In this document: positions 1-11,378 of the stretch, piece after piece
How positions within the stretch are numbered: the stretch's first letter is position 1
How the letters are laid out: every line of letters starts with the position of its first letter
Assembly (NCBI GenBank): GCA_001931905.2
Contig: MSJI02000010.1
Coordinates: 1 to 40,705, forward strand
Direction: 5' to 3'
DNA length: 40,705 nucleotides
From: Cladosporium sp. IMV 00045
Taxonomy: Eukaryota > Ascomycota > Dothideomycetes > Cladosporiales > Cladosporiaceae
Notes under the pieces: generated by a model
What the model was told of the DNA's origin: nothing
Seen by the model: only the letters and a program-made list of their open reading frames with translations
The model's database searches: none
Program-made: the position numbers and the translations under genes

Positions 1-327
1 TGATCCAGACACCAGCCGCGAAGTGGAAAGACTACGGACTATCAAAAGCGAATTCCGACACCAGTGTAAATCGGCTTGATAACGGCGAGAGATTAGCGCA
101 AGGTTCACTAGGAGCTTAACCTTTGGCGCCGCAAGAGATAACAGTCACCTGCGGCTGAAGCACGCGATGTCTGGCCGTACGCATCGCCTTTAAGGCTCCG
201 AGGTCCTTTCGGCTCGTTTGCTTCCTAAAGACAGCGACCGTATCTCGAACGTTAGGTGGTCCTTCAACTTCGTTTACCACTCCATATTGTGATCTCAATC
301 GGTGCACGTGACACCTCCTGCATTGTT
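1..327. other. Left-edge gene-free stretch, upstream region of the Zn2Cys6 gene
   Basis: No reading frame here has recognisable protein character, and I see no RNA gene. The stretch is the presumed promoter and 5' leader of the transcription factor that starts at 328. I found no repeated site in it. Confidence 0.5.
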
Positions 328-3146
328 ATGGCTGCTCACTACAGGAACGACAGTGTGCTTGGCAACAAAGCTACAGTTGACAATGGGCCATCATCGCAGT
401 CTCAACAGGAAACTCAAGACAGCCATGTCCCTGCAGATAGAGGCACAGGTAACCAAGAACGGATAGTCATTGGCGGTCCTATCAATGCGGCATCCTCAAA
501 CGGCAACACCCCAACTTCATCGACTTCCGCCCCCAGAAAATCGCGGGTGACACTGGCTTGTAAACGGTGCAAGCGACGAAAGCAGCGGGTATGCCTCTCA
601 GATCAGAGATGAAACGTTATGTATCACCTGAGATGAACGTGACTGACGTATAATTGCGCCATTATAGTGCGATGGCGCTCATCCCTGCTGTAAGTCCTGC
701 GACAGGGTAGGCGTGGCTTGTGCGTATGAAAAAACGATTCGACCTCATTACCCAGGTGGAAAAACATTGTATGTAAACCTCGCTTCGGAAATCAGAAATA
801 ACAATATCGCATGGGTATGCTGACAGGTGCTAGATATATCAATGCTTTGGAAGAGAGGATAGCATATCTTGAAGCTCGCATGCCTGAACATGCTGATGAC
901 CACTTCGTTGCTGATCAAGAGAGCTCTCAGGCATCTCCCAACATGAGGATGGATTCAACCCAGGAGAGGGCCTCTAGCCATCGCGATTCATTCCATCAGC
1001 CTATCGAAGGCTCGATATCAGAAGACGCGGAAACCGACGACAGAACATCACTTGTCGACGGTGTCGCCTATCTTTCGTTATGCGCATCTGGCTCGACGGA
1101 CACGGCCTCGGAACCGTACTATGTGGGATCGAGCTCAGGTGCGACTATTGCTAGAATGATTCACTCATCGATCTTTCGGGATGCAAGCGCTCGACGAAGC
1201 AGCTATACTGCAGCTGCATCGACGTCAAGTCATCAACATTCCCAAGTCTCAGAGCAAACGACGCCTCCATCCTCTGTTGGCATTGACCATACGCCAAAGA
1301 TCGACTTCCCTGAGCCAGAACAAGCTCGCATGCTCTTCGACATCTTTTTCGAACGCATCCACACTCGTTGGCCTTTGCTGGATCGTGTTGTATACGAGGA
1401 CTTGTTCACCAAGCAATATCTTTCGGGCGGTCTCACAATCATTGAGCGTAGCATTTTCCACCTCATCTACGCGATTACTGCCCGCTTTCTATCGCTCACT
1501 AGGAAGATGCACAGCGTCGACTCAGAGGTCAGTGATCAAGATCCCTTAAAAACAAAACATTGGCGAACACTTACTGACTACGCACAGCGCCACCTAGCTG
1601 CCGCCACAGAGCCCATGGATATCATTTTGGATCAACACAGTCTTGCCACCCTCCAATTTCTCGTCTTGCTCGGAGTCCACGGTCAACGTTCTCCTTACGG
1701 TGCAGGAGCATGGTCTCAGGTCAGATACGCTCTTTCCGTCTGCATCGAGATGGGCCTTCACAGGAAAAGGACAAAGATCACCTCCACCCATGAGGCAAGG
1801 GATGTCGAGATCAGGCGACGAATCTTTTGGTCGTGCTACTGCTTGGATCGTGCGACTAGCATAGTGCTCGGGCGTGCATTCGCAATCTCCGACAGAGATA
1901 TCAATGTTGAGGTAAGTAGAACCCTCGTTGGTGAGATTATGCTCGACTAACAATCGAACAGCTTCCAAGTGCCGGCGGCCAGTTCTGGACTTTGACACAC
2001 AAAGAGGCCCGCGACCCCAGCAGAGGTCCTTGGTCCAACGTCGAGCCTTTCGTTCACATCATCAAGCTTGACAGAATCAATTCAAGGATCTACAAGGCTC
2101 TGTTCAGAGTCGATAGGGACGTCTACAACGGTACGGCTGAGGAGCGTGCGAAACTCGACGAAAAGATGGCGGCGATCAGAACGGATCTAGACGAATGGCT
2201 GCGGACTTGTCCCCAAACACCCAAGGATGGCAACAAAGTTACATGGATGTATGATCCTGAGAGCGCCTTTTTAGACGCTCGCGATTTCTATGGAGTGTGA
2301 GTGTGGAGCCAAATGAATGATCAAATACACACTGACAACCTGGGCAGACAATATCACAAGGCTGTTCTCTTCCTTTACACGGCTCTTTTGCCAAACTTGG
2401 ATACTTCGGACCCACGGTTCGTCACATGTGCTCGCTCAGCGGCGTCTGTTTGCACAGCTTACAAGCGACTGAATCAAAACCGAACGCTCACCTATACCAT
2501 GATCTCATTGCACTCTTGTTTCGTGGCCGGGTTGACCTTGGTCTACTGCAACTGGCGCGACCGATCACTGTTCTCATACGATACCTTAGAAGCAACTCGA
2601 GATTGTTCTCAAAGTCTGACAATCTTCGGCGAGAAATGGCCTGGAGCCGTAAAGTATCGCGATATCTTCGACGCACTTTCTGGAAACTTGCTCAAGACGA
2701 TCGTCAACCCAGCTCCCAAAACATCGCAAAACAACCTCACGCACCAGAATCAAACGACAGAGCCAGTGGCACCACCTCAAACCGCTGCGCCTGCTCAAAC
2801 CGATCGTGCAGACAGGTCTTCGGAAGCGTTGCAGACCGAACAACCACCGATGGGACACATGGTTTCCGCAGCAGTCAAGGAAGCTTTCATGGAAGTCGAC
2901 GGAGAGGCACCAGGCGGTTGGCAGGGATGGCGGATGTGGGACGAGATGGTAAGCGGAGATGCCGCTATCGTTCCATATCCGACTTCTAGAGATCGAGGAG
3001 TCGGATACGGCCAGGAAGGTGTTGGCCATGATGGATTCGACGGGTTGGGCTTTTATGGCGTGGATCCGGTGCAGGATGCTACTATGAATATGGGGAACTA
3101 TGCGGTGATGGATGATACCATGTGGAACTTTGATGGGATGCGTTAG
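328..3146 (+). CDS. Zn2Cys6 fungal transcription factor with middle homology (Fungal_trans) domain
   Basis: Predicted nuclear DNA-binding regulator. Exons 328-588, 668-768, 834-1911, 1962-2296 and 2348-3146 close in phase to 857 aa. The zinc cluster is assembled across intron 1: CKRC-X6-C on exon 1-2, then C-X6-CKSC-X6-C on exon 2, which gives the canonical CX2CX6CX6CX2CX6C. A basic linker and a short helix (YINALEERIAYLEARM) follow, the usual dimerisation segment. The Fungal_trans domain lies in exons 3-5, with FERIHTRWPLLDR and a later SVCIEMGLHRKR motif. The C-terminus is Gln/Pro-rich, then Gly/Asp/Met-rich. Donors are GTATGC, GTATGT, GTAAGT and GTGAGT. A possible further in-frame intron (1528-1587, GTCAGT donor, CACAG acceptor, TTACTGACT branch site) would shorten the protein by 20 aa. 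It lies next to the hydrolase, transporter, amidase and OYE genes, so it may regulate them; this is inferred from position only. Confidence 0.9.
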
Positions 3147-3333
3147 TGGAAACCTGATGAAGATGTTGGGTTAGTTTGCTGCGAGCTTGCAGTTTTCTTT
3201 TGTTTGCCTGTTTTCAATGATCAATAGCATTTAGCTATCCAAGATTGCAAAGAAAGAAAGACTGGATCACATTACGATCACATTGACGATGGAAACATGA
3301 TCGCGGTAAGAATCTTGAACTTGTAATACAGCA

Positions 3334-4378
3334 CTATGCTAGCTGACCTCTCCTGTAAGGGAATTGCTCTCTGAACGACTCAGCAATCTCTGTCCTCGTG
3401 GCAACCCAAACGCCTTCCTTCTGCGAAATGTACTTGACAAAGTCCTGAAGCGCCTTGAAACGACCCGGGCGACCGATAATGCGGCAGTGCAGACCAATCG
3501 TCATCATCTTCGGTGAACCCGCCTCGCCCTCCTCGTAGAGCACATCGAACGCATTCTTGATGTGGTCGTAAAATCCGCCAGGGTCGCGGAAGCCAGTCGC
3601 TGCTGTCAGAAACTTGAAGTCGTTGCAATCATAGCTGTACGGAATCATGAGGCATCCTTTCGGGTTCTCACTGTTGCGTTCTTGTGGTAAATCGACCCAA
3701 TAAGGAACATCGTCGGCGTAGGCATCGCTAGCCCACAGGAGCTCCTCGCCCATTTCCTCGTAGACAGCAGGGATGAGGGCTCTGCTCTGGGGCGACGGTC
3801 TGCCATAGTACCAGCCTTTGGGTGCGTAACCAGCCAGCTTCTTCAACGAGTTGATACCGTTGCGAATGTGCTGCTTCTCAGCCTCAGGTGAAAGGTTCTT
3901 GTGATCGATCCATCTGTAAGCATGCGAAGCGACGTCGTGGCCTTCTTCAACGCAGCGAGACACCACTTCGGGTTGCTCCTCGCAGGCGGACCCGACAGCG
4001 TAGAGGGTGAACTTCATTTTGTAGTCGTTGAACAGCTTGAAGAGACGCCACCAGCCGCGGCGAGAGCCATATTCGAATTCAGACTCGCCGCTGTAGTTGC
4101 GTTCGTTGATGTCTGGCTGAGCTGGGTATTCGCGGAGACTTGTCTCTGAGACGCCGTCGCCGAGAAGTACTGAGCGCTCGCCTCCCTTGGAAAACACATC
4201 AGTCATCTGAACAATAGAAAATTGATGGCAGCCTGCATACCTCCTCATAGTTAATCACGAACGAGACTGCAATCTTCGCGTCGTTCGGCCATTTCAAGCC
4301 TCCAAGACCTTTCTCGCCATACCCTTTGAAGTTACGGGGAAAGGCGTAGTCTTGAGGAGCTGCGTAGACTTCTGGCAT
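3334..4378 (-). CDS. PuuE-type allantoinase / cyclic imide hydrolase (polysaccharide-deacetylase fold)
   Basis: Exon 1 is 4241-4378 and exon 2 is 3334-4185; the intron of 55 nt has a GTATGC donor. The product is 329 aa, within the usual 300-330. The acceptor was chosen because it restores the family motif NYEEGGE (residues 43-49); the alternative AG would leave a 34-nt intron. Further family marks are EYGSRRGWWRL (84-94), a GHDVASHAYRW block with its histidines (128-138), KGWYYGRPSP, SDAYADDVPYWVD (199-211) and GLHCRIIGRPGRF (277-289). These fit PuuE allantoinase and the related bacterial cyclic imide hydrolases better than chitin deacetylases, since the classic TFDDG motif is replaced by NYEE. 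No signal peptide is visible, so it is probably cytosolic. Expected chemistry is hydrolytic opening of a cyclic ureide or imide; the true substrate is unknown. The neighbouring amidase would suit a half-amide product. Confidence 0.85.
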
Positions 4379-5183
4379 GATGATAAGAGCTGTAGAGGTT
4401 TCGGTATGATTCTCAAGATGTTGCAAATGATCGAGTTGATAACATGAAGGTTCAGATGCTACTTGTCGTGAAGATATATCTCAATACATGCATCCATCTA
4501 AGTGAGCATGATCTAAATCATCGGTCGACTTCAGCCGCTGTACCTCTTGTTATCTTCAAGACCCGGCCAGGCAGGTCCATCAGGCGACGTACCGCAGAAG
4601 CGATGGATGTAAGCTCATCTTGTCGGGTTCGGCGTATCGCAGATAGGCATCTTCTACCGCCGCTTCACAGGCCTATCTGCCGAATTCCAAACGGGTAGCA
4701 GTATTTGATCCGAGATCGCTAGTCCGTAATAGTGGTATTTGCTTTGTATCTACGGAACAGGGAGCTGCCGATCGGGTGGAAACATACCGATACAACGATG
4801 TTTCGAGTCAGGCACGTGGCTAGCGTTCCACATGGGCACACCCCGGGGTGATTAGATTAAGTACACACTAAGGCCATGGTCTTATAGGTCAGAGTTTCGA
4901 CTATTATCGCGAAATTGCGCGAAGTAGGCATTCGCTGATAAGAAGCTTGGTATAGCAGATAAGCCGGCGTTTATGTAATGGAGTGTCTCTGACAGTGATT
5001 ACTGGAATTGGTGGCATATGCGATCATAACAGAGAAATGATATATTTCAATCTGATTGAATGGAGGAAGAGATTTGAGCGAACGAATCATATCAGACAAC
5101 GACACAAGTGAGACAGGATTGACTTTGGTCGAGCTTGACTGTATCAATTCTGTTTTATCTATTGACATGCTGCTCTTTTTCCC
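4379..5183. other. Intergenic spacer between hydrolase and MFS transporter
   Basis: The spacer is 805 nt and both flanking genes run on the minus strand. It should hold the hydrolase promoter (right of 4378) and the transporter 3' UTR. The short open frames in it have no protein character. I found no RNA gene or CCG-N-CGG site. Confidence 0.5.
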
Positions 5184-7113
5184 TCATGAGTGCTTTACAC
5201 CATGACCAGCTGCGCTGTGCTCAGCGTCAGCCTCTATATCAGTCTCTCTCTCGTTGTCAGGCGGGCTTTCGTTCTCAACGGGCCCTGAAGTACTCTTTTC
5301 CTCATCTTGCGTCTGCTGTGGGGCCTTCAGACTCGTATTACCCACCCACAAAGTGAGAAATAAGCTGAGACCCGCGCAAACGGTGTAGAAGATGAAGATG
5401 TAGTGCAACCCTAGCATGTAGACGTCAAGGACCCGCTGCTGTTGGCTCTGTGAGAGACTCAGTGTGTCGAGAGCATATGTGGAAGAGGTAAGTTCCGCGA
5501 TCAATGCGTCCGTCGCGAAGGCTTCGTTGCCTAGCCCTGTGCTTAAAGTATTGGACAGAGTCACACCTGATACGATGAGACCAAAAGCTCCTCCAATAGT
5601 ACGGATGAAATTTCGTAGACCCGTCGTGACTGCACGATCTTCGCTCCGACTGTTGGCGTACATGCCTACTAGTGTTGGCTGCAGGGTAAGCCCGATACCT
5701 GCTCCTTCAACGATAAGGATGATGATCAGAGGTCCAAGGCCAGTATTACGGTCAAAGAGGAGGGTAAGACCGCTTCCAAGTGTCCAAAGAACGAACCCGG
5801 CGAGAATGCAGTGCATGTAGCTGCCGATGCGCGCCATGTATTGGCCACTAACGATCGATCCAATCGATGTGGTAATGACGACCGGTAGTATGAGCGCTCC
5901 TGACACCAGCGGAGAGTACATGAGGATGGACTGGAAGTAGATCGGCAGATAGAAGAAATTGCCAAAGTACGCAAGACCAGTGAGGAATGACTGAAGGTAG
6001 AGCGCCCAGCAGTGAGGGGCGCAGTAAAGTCGAAGTGGCATGATTGGAAGAGCAACAAGTTTCCACTCGTAGAGCACGAAAAGTATCGCCAATACGACAC
6101 CCGTGATAGTAGCGGCAATGAAGAATGGGGAGGCCCAGGCATAGGTTACGCCACCCCCCGACAGCGGAATGAGGATAAGGAGAGTCGATGCAATGTTGAG
6201 CACCATGCCACCATAGTCGATCTTCTTCATCTTCTGGACATATTCGCCAGATAGGTGCTTCAATGGTAGAAAGAAGAGAATCACAACAGTCGTAGGAAGC
6301 GTCAGGATGGGTATTATCCAGAAAACCCACCGCCAAGTTGCGCCTTCGACGATTGCGCCTCCGAGGAATGGTCCAACGCCGTTAGCTAGAGCAATAATGG
6401 CTCCCAACCAACCTAGGGCAACAGTCAGTACAAATCGAGAATGCAATACATAGAGGAACTCGCTGACCTTGGTATTTTCCCCGGTTCTGAAGTGTAGTGA
6501 TGTCGCTCACAATGATCATGACAAGACTGTTGATACCTCCGCCACCCACGCCAGCAATCGATCGAAGAGCGAATAATTGCTCGGCTGTCTGCGCAAAACC
6601 ACATCCAAGATCCCCGAGCGCCATCAGTGCCAGACAGATCAACAGAAGATTTTTGCGACCAAAAATATCTGACAACCGACCATTGATGAGCTGGAAAGCA
6701 GTCGAAGCGATGAGAAATGATGTGCCGATCCATGAAGTTGCCGTTCCTGTGTTGAGGTCACCAGCAATGGCGGGCGTCGCTGTCGAAACGCTAGTCTGGT
6801 CGACAAAGGAGACGAATAGGCAGACTGATAGTGCCGGGATTGCCACCATCAGCCGCTTAGTTGACATGGTATTCCTTTGGCCACCGATGGATTCTGCATC
6901 GCTGCCGTCGGCATCCGGGGACTCGTCTGCCTGTTGGAGCTTCGGACTTGGTGTTGCGTCGTCGTGTTGCTGAGCGGCGATGATGTCGTGTTCTGTGACA
7001 ATCTCATTCGAAGGCCCTCGAGATGTGCGATTCCCATATTGCATTTCTTGAGATTTGAGAGAGATACTGGAGCCAGATTCCAGTACCAAAGGATGATCCT
7101 TATTCATAGTCAT
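5184..7113 (-). CDS. MFS transporter, DHA2-like, 14 transmembrane segments
   Basis: Exon 1 is 6468-7113 and exon 2 is 5184-6412. The 55-nt intron (donor GTCAGC, branch TACTGAC, acceptor CCTAG) restores RGKYQGWLGAIIALANG, a conserved stretch of this family. The product is 624 aa. A polar N-terminal tail of about 80 aa precedes 14 hydrophobic segments: four in exon 1 and ten in exon 2. Motif A is present between TM2 and TM3 as NGRLSDIFGRK. The TM5 signature is ANGVGPFLGGAIV. The C-terminal tail is acidic and Gln/Glu-rich. Proton-driven transport at the plasma or vacuolar membrane is expected from the family; the substrate cannot be read from sequence. It is transcribed divergently from the amidase across about 740 nt, so uptake or export of the substrate or product of the neighbouring enzymes is a reasonable inference. 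Confidence 0.9.
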
Positions 7114-7855
7114 ATCATACTTGAATGGCGCTCATTTGTTCAGAAATGGTGATGACTGGTGTAGATCCTGGGAAGTGATTCCTTTTGGCTGGCCACTCAA
7201 ACCGAGGCAATCCGAGACGTAAAGGGTAATATCTGAAGCTGAATGATACAGACAACACAGAACATGCCTGCGTTGGCTCGTAGCCAAGGTTCCGTAGAGC
7301 GAAGAGGGGCGTCGGAATCGCAATTCCATGAAGGCCGGCATCTTTGCTTGACCATCGTCAAAATGACTTGATTGTAGATTTTGGCCAGCACGCTGGATCT
7401 CCGACGGCAGCCCAGAGGTTCAGTGGGCCGATAGAGCAACCGGGGACATGCAAGCCGACATGTCAGTGACGAGTATCATTAGTTACGAATCATGTAATGC
7501 AAGAATCTGTTGGTCACATGTTTGGGGTTGGTTGTTTGGGGGTTGTAAATCGGGATGTTCTGTGCCGGGAATAAGAGAGGCTGGGAAAAGCCGTCGGCTA
7601 ATCTCGTCCGAAGGGGCCAGCCTTGCCGAGATAGGTACATCAACTTTGCAACGTAATCTACTCAACAGCGAGCATATGGATCAAGATAGCTTGTCGTATC
7701 TTGCAGCTGATAAAGCTTCTTATGTAATGTCACTCGAGAATATGAGGGCTCGTGCGAGGCATCATCGATTGCCATGCAAACAACCGAGCCAAAACCTTCA
7801 TTTCGAACGAGATACTGGCATCACCTATTCACAGAAGTAAGGCTAAGAAACAATT
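7114..7855. promoter_or_regulatory. Divergent promoter region, MFS transporter (-) / amidase (+)
   Basis: A 742-nt gene-free interval lies between two start codons that point away from each other. It contains CCGACGG at 7401-7407 and CCGTCGG at 7591-7597. These are the same site in opposite orientation: an everted CCG pair with a 1-nt gap, the sort of element a Zn2Cys6 dimer can bind. GATA-type sites (7429, 7628, 7684, 7707) occur at about the chance rate. Shared regulation is inferred, not shown. Confidence 0.45.
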
Positions 7856-9238
7856 ATGGCAAACGACCTCTACAGACTGACTGCAGGTGAAATTGTAGCA
7901 AGAATCAATGCTGGGAAGTGCAATGTCGAGGACTATGCTCGTTCCCTGTTGAAGCGAATTGAAGCTCGAGACGAGGTTGTTCAGGCGTGGGCATACCTCG
8001 ACCCAGAGCATGTTATTTCACAGGCAAAAGCACTCGACGCTATCCCACCCGCAGAGCGTGGCCCGTTGCACGGTGTTGCGATTGCCGTGAAAGATGTCAT
8101 CTACACCAAGGGTGGGTTTAGAAGACATAGGATTTACCTTTTGTATGCGATCTGACACAAGAGCAAAGGCATGCCGACCCAGTTCAATTCATCTATATAC
8201 GCCAACGATGCTCCCGAAGTCGACGCTGGCTCTATCATGATACTGCGAAAAGCCGGCGCTCTTATGTTTGGCAAGACGACCACGGCAGAGTTCGCCGCAA
8301 CAACTACTGGTCCCAAAACACGAAATCCGCATGATCCCAATCGTACTCCAGGTGGCTCTTCGTCTGGGTCGGGTGCTGCAGTAGGCGATCTCCAGGCACC
8401 TATTGGCCTGGGTACCCAGACAGGAGGCAGTACCATTAGACCCGGCTCTTACAATGGCATCTACGCATGGAAGCCGACATGGAACTCTATTACCCGCGAA
8501 GGCCAGAAAATTTACTCTCCCATTCTGGACACACTCGGGCTTTACGCTCGAAGTGTGGCGGATCTGGAACTTCTGGCTGATGTCTTCGCCATCCACGATG
8601 ATGTCCCGCCACCAGCAGAATTTTCCGTCAAAGGCGCGAAATTTGCTGTGCTCAAAACAATGGTCTGGCCAAATATTGGCGAAGGAGGCTCTGCAGCACT
8701 CAGTAAAGCTGCCAATTTGCTCCGTGCACACGGTGCGGAAGTCGATGAGATTGACCTTCCATCGCATCTGAACGATCTTCCATCTTGGCATGCCACTGTA
8801 CTGAACTCCGACGGCAGAACGGCCTTTCTGCCAGATTATTCAGTGGCAAAGGACAAGCTCTCCGAGCAACTAGTCGGTCATGTTGAGAACACGAACAAGA
8901 TTTCGCGTAAAGCACAGCTGGAAGCGTTCGACAGTATCTCCGCTGCGAGGCCTCAGGTTGATAAGATCCTCGGAGAATATGCAGCAGTTCTGACACCAAG
9001 TGTACCGGACGAAGCGCCCTTGGGGATCGAAAAGACGGGAAGCGCAGCTTTCTGTCTCATTTGGACGGCACTTCATACTCCTGTAGTAAATGTACCTGGC
9101 TTTCAGGGAGAGAACGGCATGCCGATTGGCGTGTCACTTGTTGGACCCCGTTACACCGACAGACACTTGTTGGCAGTTAGTAAGAAGGTTGGAGCAATTT
9201 TCGAGGCTGAAGGTGGATGGAAGAGGACCATTCAATAG
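7856..9238 (+). CDS. Amidase-signature family hydrolase
   Basis: Exon 1 is 7856-8111 and exon 2 is 8169-9238. The intron is 57 nt, and splicing restores the family stretch TKGMPTQFNSSIY. The product is 441 aa. The amidase-signature catalytic triad is visible: Lys79 in GVAIAVKD, cis-Ser about 149 in the Gly/Ser-rich GGSSSGSGAAVG loop, and nucleophile Ser about 173 in TQTGGSTIRPGS, with the family spacing of 24 residues between the serines. It hydrolyses a C-N amide bond to acid plus ammonia (family knowledge). No signal peptide or membrane anchor is seen, so it is probably cytosolic. The start has no competing in-frame ATG upstream. Beside a cyclic-imide-type hydrolase it could hydrolyse the resulting half-amide. 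Substrate range in this family is wide, so the specificity stays open. Confidence 0.9.
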
Positions 9239-9701
9239 CTTATCCCTGAATCGTCAAATTACTTCTGACATTATACCTGTCTTCTCTTCTGCTCCATCTT
9301 GTGACTATTCGATCGTGATCAGCTTTGTTCGAGGTCGGAAGGTTCAAACTGTTCCTCACTGCTCACGTCCCACCGAATTCACTAGAAGTAAAATACATTT
9401 GGCGCCATATGTCTGTGGGAAGACAATCTTGTTGCTGAGTAGCCAGTCTTTTGCCGACCTCCGACCAAACACCTAAACCGGTTGTCGGCAGAAAATGTTC
9501 CGACAAGCCCACATATGCTCTCATCAAGGACGCCGCCTTGCGAGATCGATAAGGTGTATAGCAATGGATCGTCTCTTGATATAAGGATAAAACATATCGA
9601 ATGCAGCTACGGCCAGTATAATCCATGCAAAGTACTGAGCAAAAAGAGCAAAAGCACCAACAAGAAGAACATCCAACTGCGCAGAGAGATCACAAGCAAC
9701 T
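9239..9701. other. Spacer between amidase and OYE gene
   Basis: 463 nt between two plus-strand genes; it must contain the OYE promoter. CCGGTTGTCGG at 9478-9488 is an everted CCG/CGG pair with a 5-nt gap, a possible zinc-cluster site but a single occurrence. Nothing else is recognisable. Confidence 0.4.
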
Positions 9702-10872
9702 ATGTCGCGACTCTTTCAGCCGTTGTCACTGGGCTCATCATCACTGGAGCATCGCATAGCCATGGCGCCCCTATCACGATACCGTGGATCAGATGACTGG
9801 AGTACTACTGCCATGATGAAAGGTATGCATAAAAATGGGTCAATCGTTAAATCAGAGTGTCGTGCCTAACGATTCAAGCATAGAGCACTACGGGCAGAGG
9901 GCATGTGTTCCTGGCACACTTATCATCAGCGAAGCCACGGTCATCGCGAAGAATGCCGTCGGCCGCCGCAACTGCCCAGGAATCTGGTCCGACAAGCAAA
10001 TTTCATCATGGAAAGAGATCACTTCTGCGGTGCACGCCAAAGGGTGTTTCATTTACTGTCAGCTATGGCATCAAGGTCGTTCGGCCTTCCCAGAAATACT
10101 TGCAGCTGAAGGATACAGATTGCTCTCATCCAGCGCAGTCCCCATATCCGCCGGAGATCCTGTGCCGGAGGCCATGACTGAGGAAGAGATCGTGCAGGCA
10201 ATCAGCGACTATGCAACAGCAGCAAAGAATGCCATTGCTGCAGGCTTCGATGGTGTTGAGGTTCATGGTGCCAACGGTTACCTGCCAGACCAATTCCTCC
10301 AGACCACTTGCAACCAACGAACCGACGGCTGGGGCGGCAGCATTGAGAACCGAGCTCGTTTCCACATCGAAGTCACCAAAGCTGTCATCGCTGCTGTTGG
10401 TGCAAACAAGACAGCAATGCGTCTTAGCCCTTACAGCAGCTTCGGTGGCATGCTAATGAAAGAGCCCGAGCCGACTTTCGAGTACCTACTGGAAAATCTC
10501 AAGCCTCTCGGGCTCGCGTATCTGCACTTGATCGAAGCCCGCATCAAAGGCAACGACGATTCAGACTGCGGCGGACAGAAGTCTGTATCTTGGATGGTGA
10601 AAGCCTGGGACAACGCAAGTCCGATCCTTCTTGCGGGTGGGTTTCTGCCAGAATCAGCGAAGCAGGCGGTCAATGAGACTTACAAAGACCACGATGTGGT
10701 GATCGTCTTTGGACGATACTTTGTAGCGAACCCTGACTTGGTGTTTCGGGTGAAGGAGGGATTACAGTTGACTGAGTATGATCGAGCGGTATTTTACACG
10801 CCGAAAGATCCGAAGGGTTACCTGGACTATCCTTTGAGTCCGCAGTTTGTAGCGAAGCAGCTCGTTATGTGA
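9702..10872 (+). CDS. NADH:flavin oxidoreductase, Old Yellow Enzyme family
   Basis: Exon 1 is 9702-9822 and exon 2 is 9884-10872; the 61-nt intron has GTATGC, CCTAAC and CATAG. The product is 369 aa, normal for the family. The first exon matters: it supplies MSRLFQPLSLG and HRIAMAPLSRYR, the FMN-binding start of the barrel, which is absent if only the long reading frame is read. Other marks are HYGQRACVPGTLIISEAT, CQLWHQGR, the substrate-binding H168-x-x-N171-x-Y173 in VHGANGYLPDQFLQ, GGSIENRARF, and FGRYFVANPDL for FMN phosphate. It uses FMN and NAD(P)H to reduce activated C=C bonds, typically enones or maleimides (family knowledge). It lies just downstream of the amidase on the same strand. 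OYE genes also occur singly, so cluster membership is inferred. Confidence 0.92.
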
Positions 10873-11378
10873 GGCAGGTTAGATCTTCAGGTAGCCGTAT
10901 AGCTAAATTTCAAGTTGTTCACAAGACCTCGAGGAGACTGCTCGTGTTCTTATGGGTGCGGATTAATGACACCTGCTTCACAAAACACGTGCCCGAATCA
11001 TCAGAACATTCTAGGGTTGTCCAGGTGAAATTTTGAAACAACGAAGAACGGTGAACTCGATCTTCCGTCCCTGTTCTATATTTGTTTGCTCGAAAGCCAC
11101 CCTTCCTTGTCTGCCTTGCGTGTAATGGACGTAAGGCTGATATATTAGCTTGATGGTTGTGATGATGTATTGAGCAGAGTGTTAGTGTGTCCTTCTACTA
11201 TACGAACTTCCTCCTCACATGGCCAATTTTTGAATTCGACAACAATTGCAGTATCCAAGACACGAACAGACTTCTTCAGAATCTCGTGAGAGAGCTTCGA
11301 GAAGCCACTTGGGTAGTACGCTGGAGACACAAATTGGCCCAGTTTTCTCCTAATGGTTTGTGCATCTCCTTGGCAAAA
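10873..11378. other. Convergent spacer between OYE and Dabb genes
   Basis: About 500 nt between two converging genes, presumably both 3' UTRs and terminators. The short frames carry no recognisable protein signal, and I saw no RNA gene. Confidence 0.5.

Noticed and set aside
4183..4210. Alternative acceptor for the PuuE-type gene that would add MTDVFSK
   Set aside because: It would leave an intron of only 34 nt and break the NYEEGGE motif; the acceptor at 4186 gives 55 nt and restores it.
7114..7855. GATA-factor (AreA-type) site enrichment in the divergent promoter
   Set aside because: About four HGATAR sites were counted where roughly two are expected by chance; this is too weak to claim nitrogen control.
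9835..9883. OYE gene start at the ATG at 9835
   Set aside because: That sequence lies inside the intron. It lacks the FMN-binding N-terminus, which the upstream exon 9702-9822 supplies in frame.
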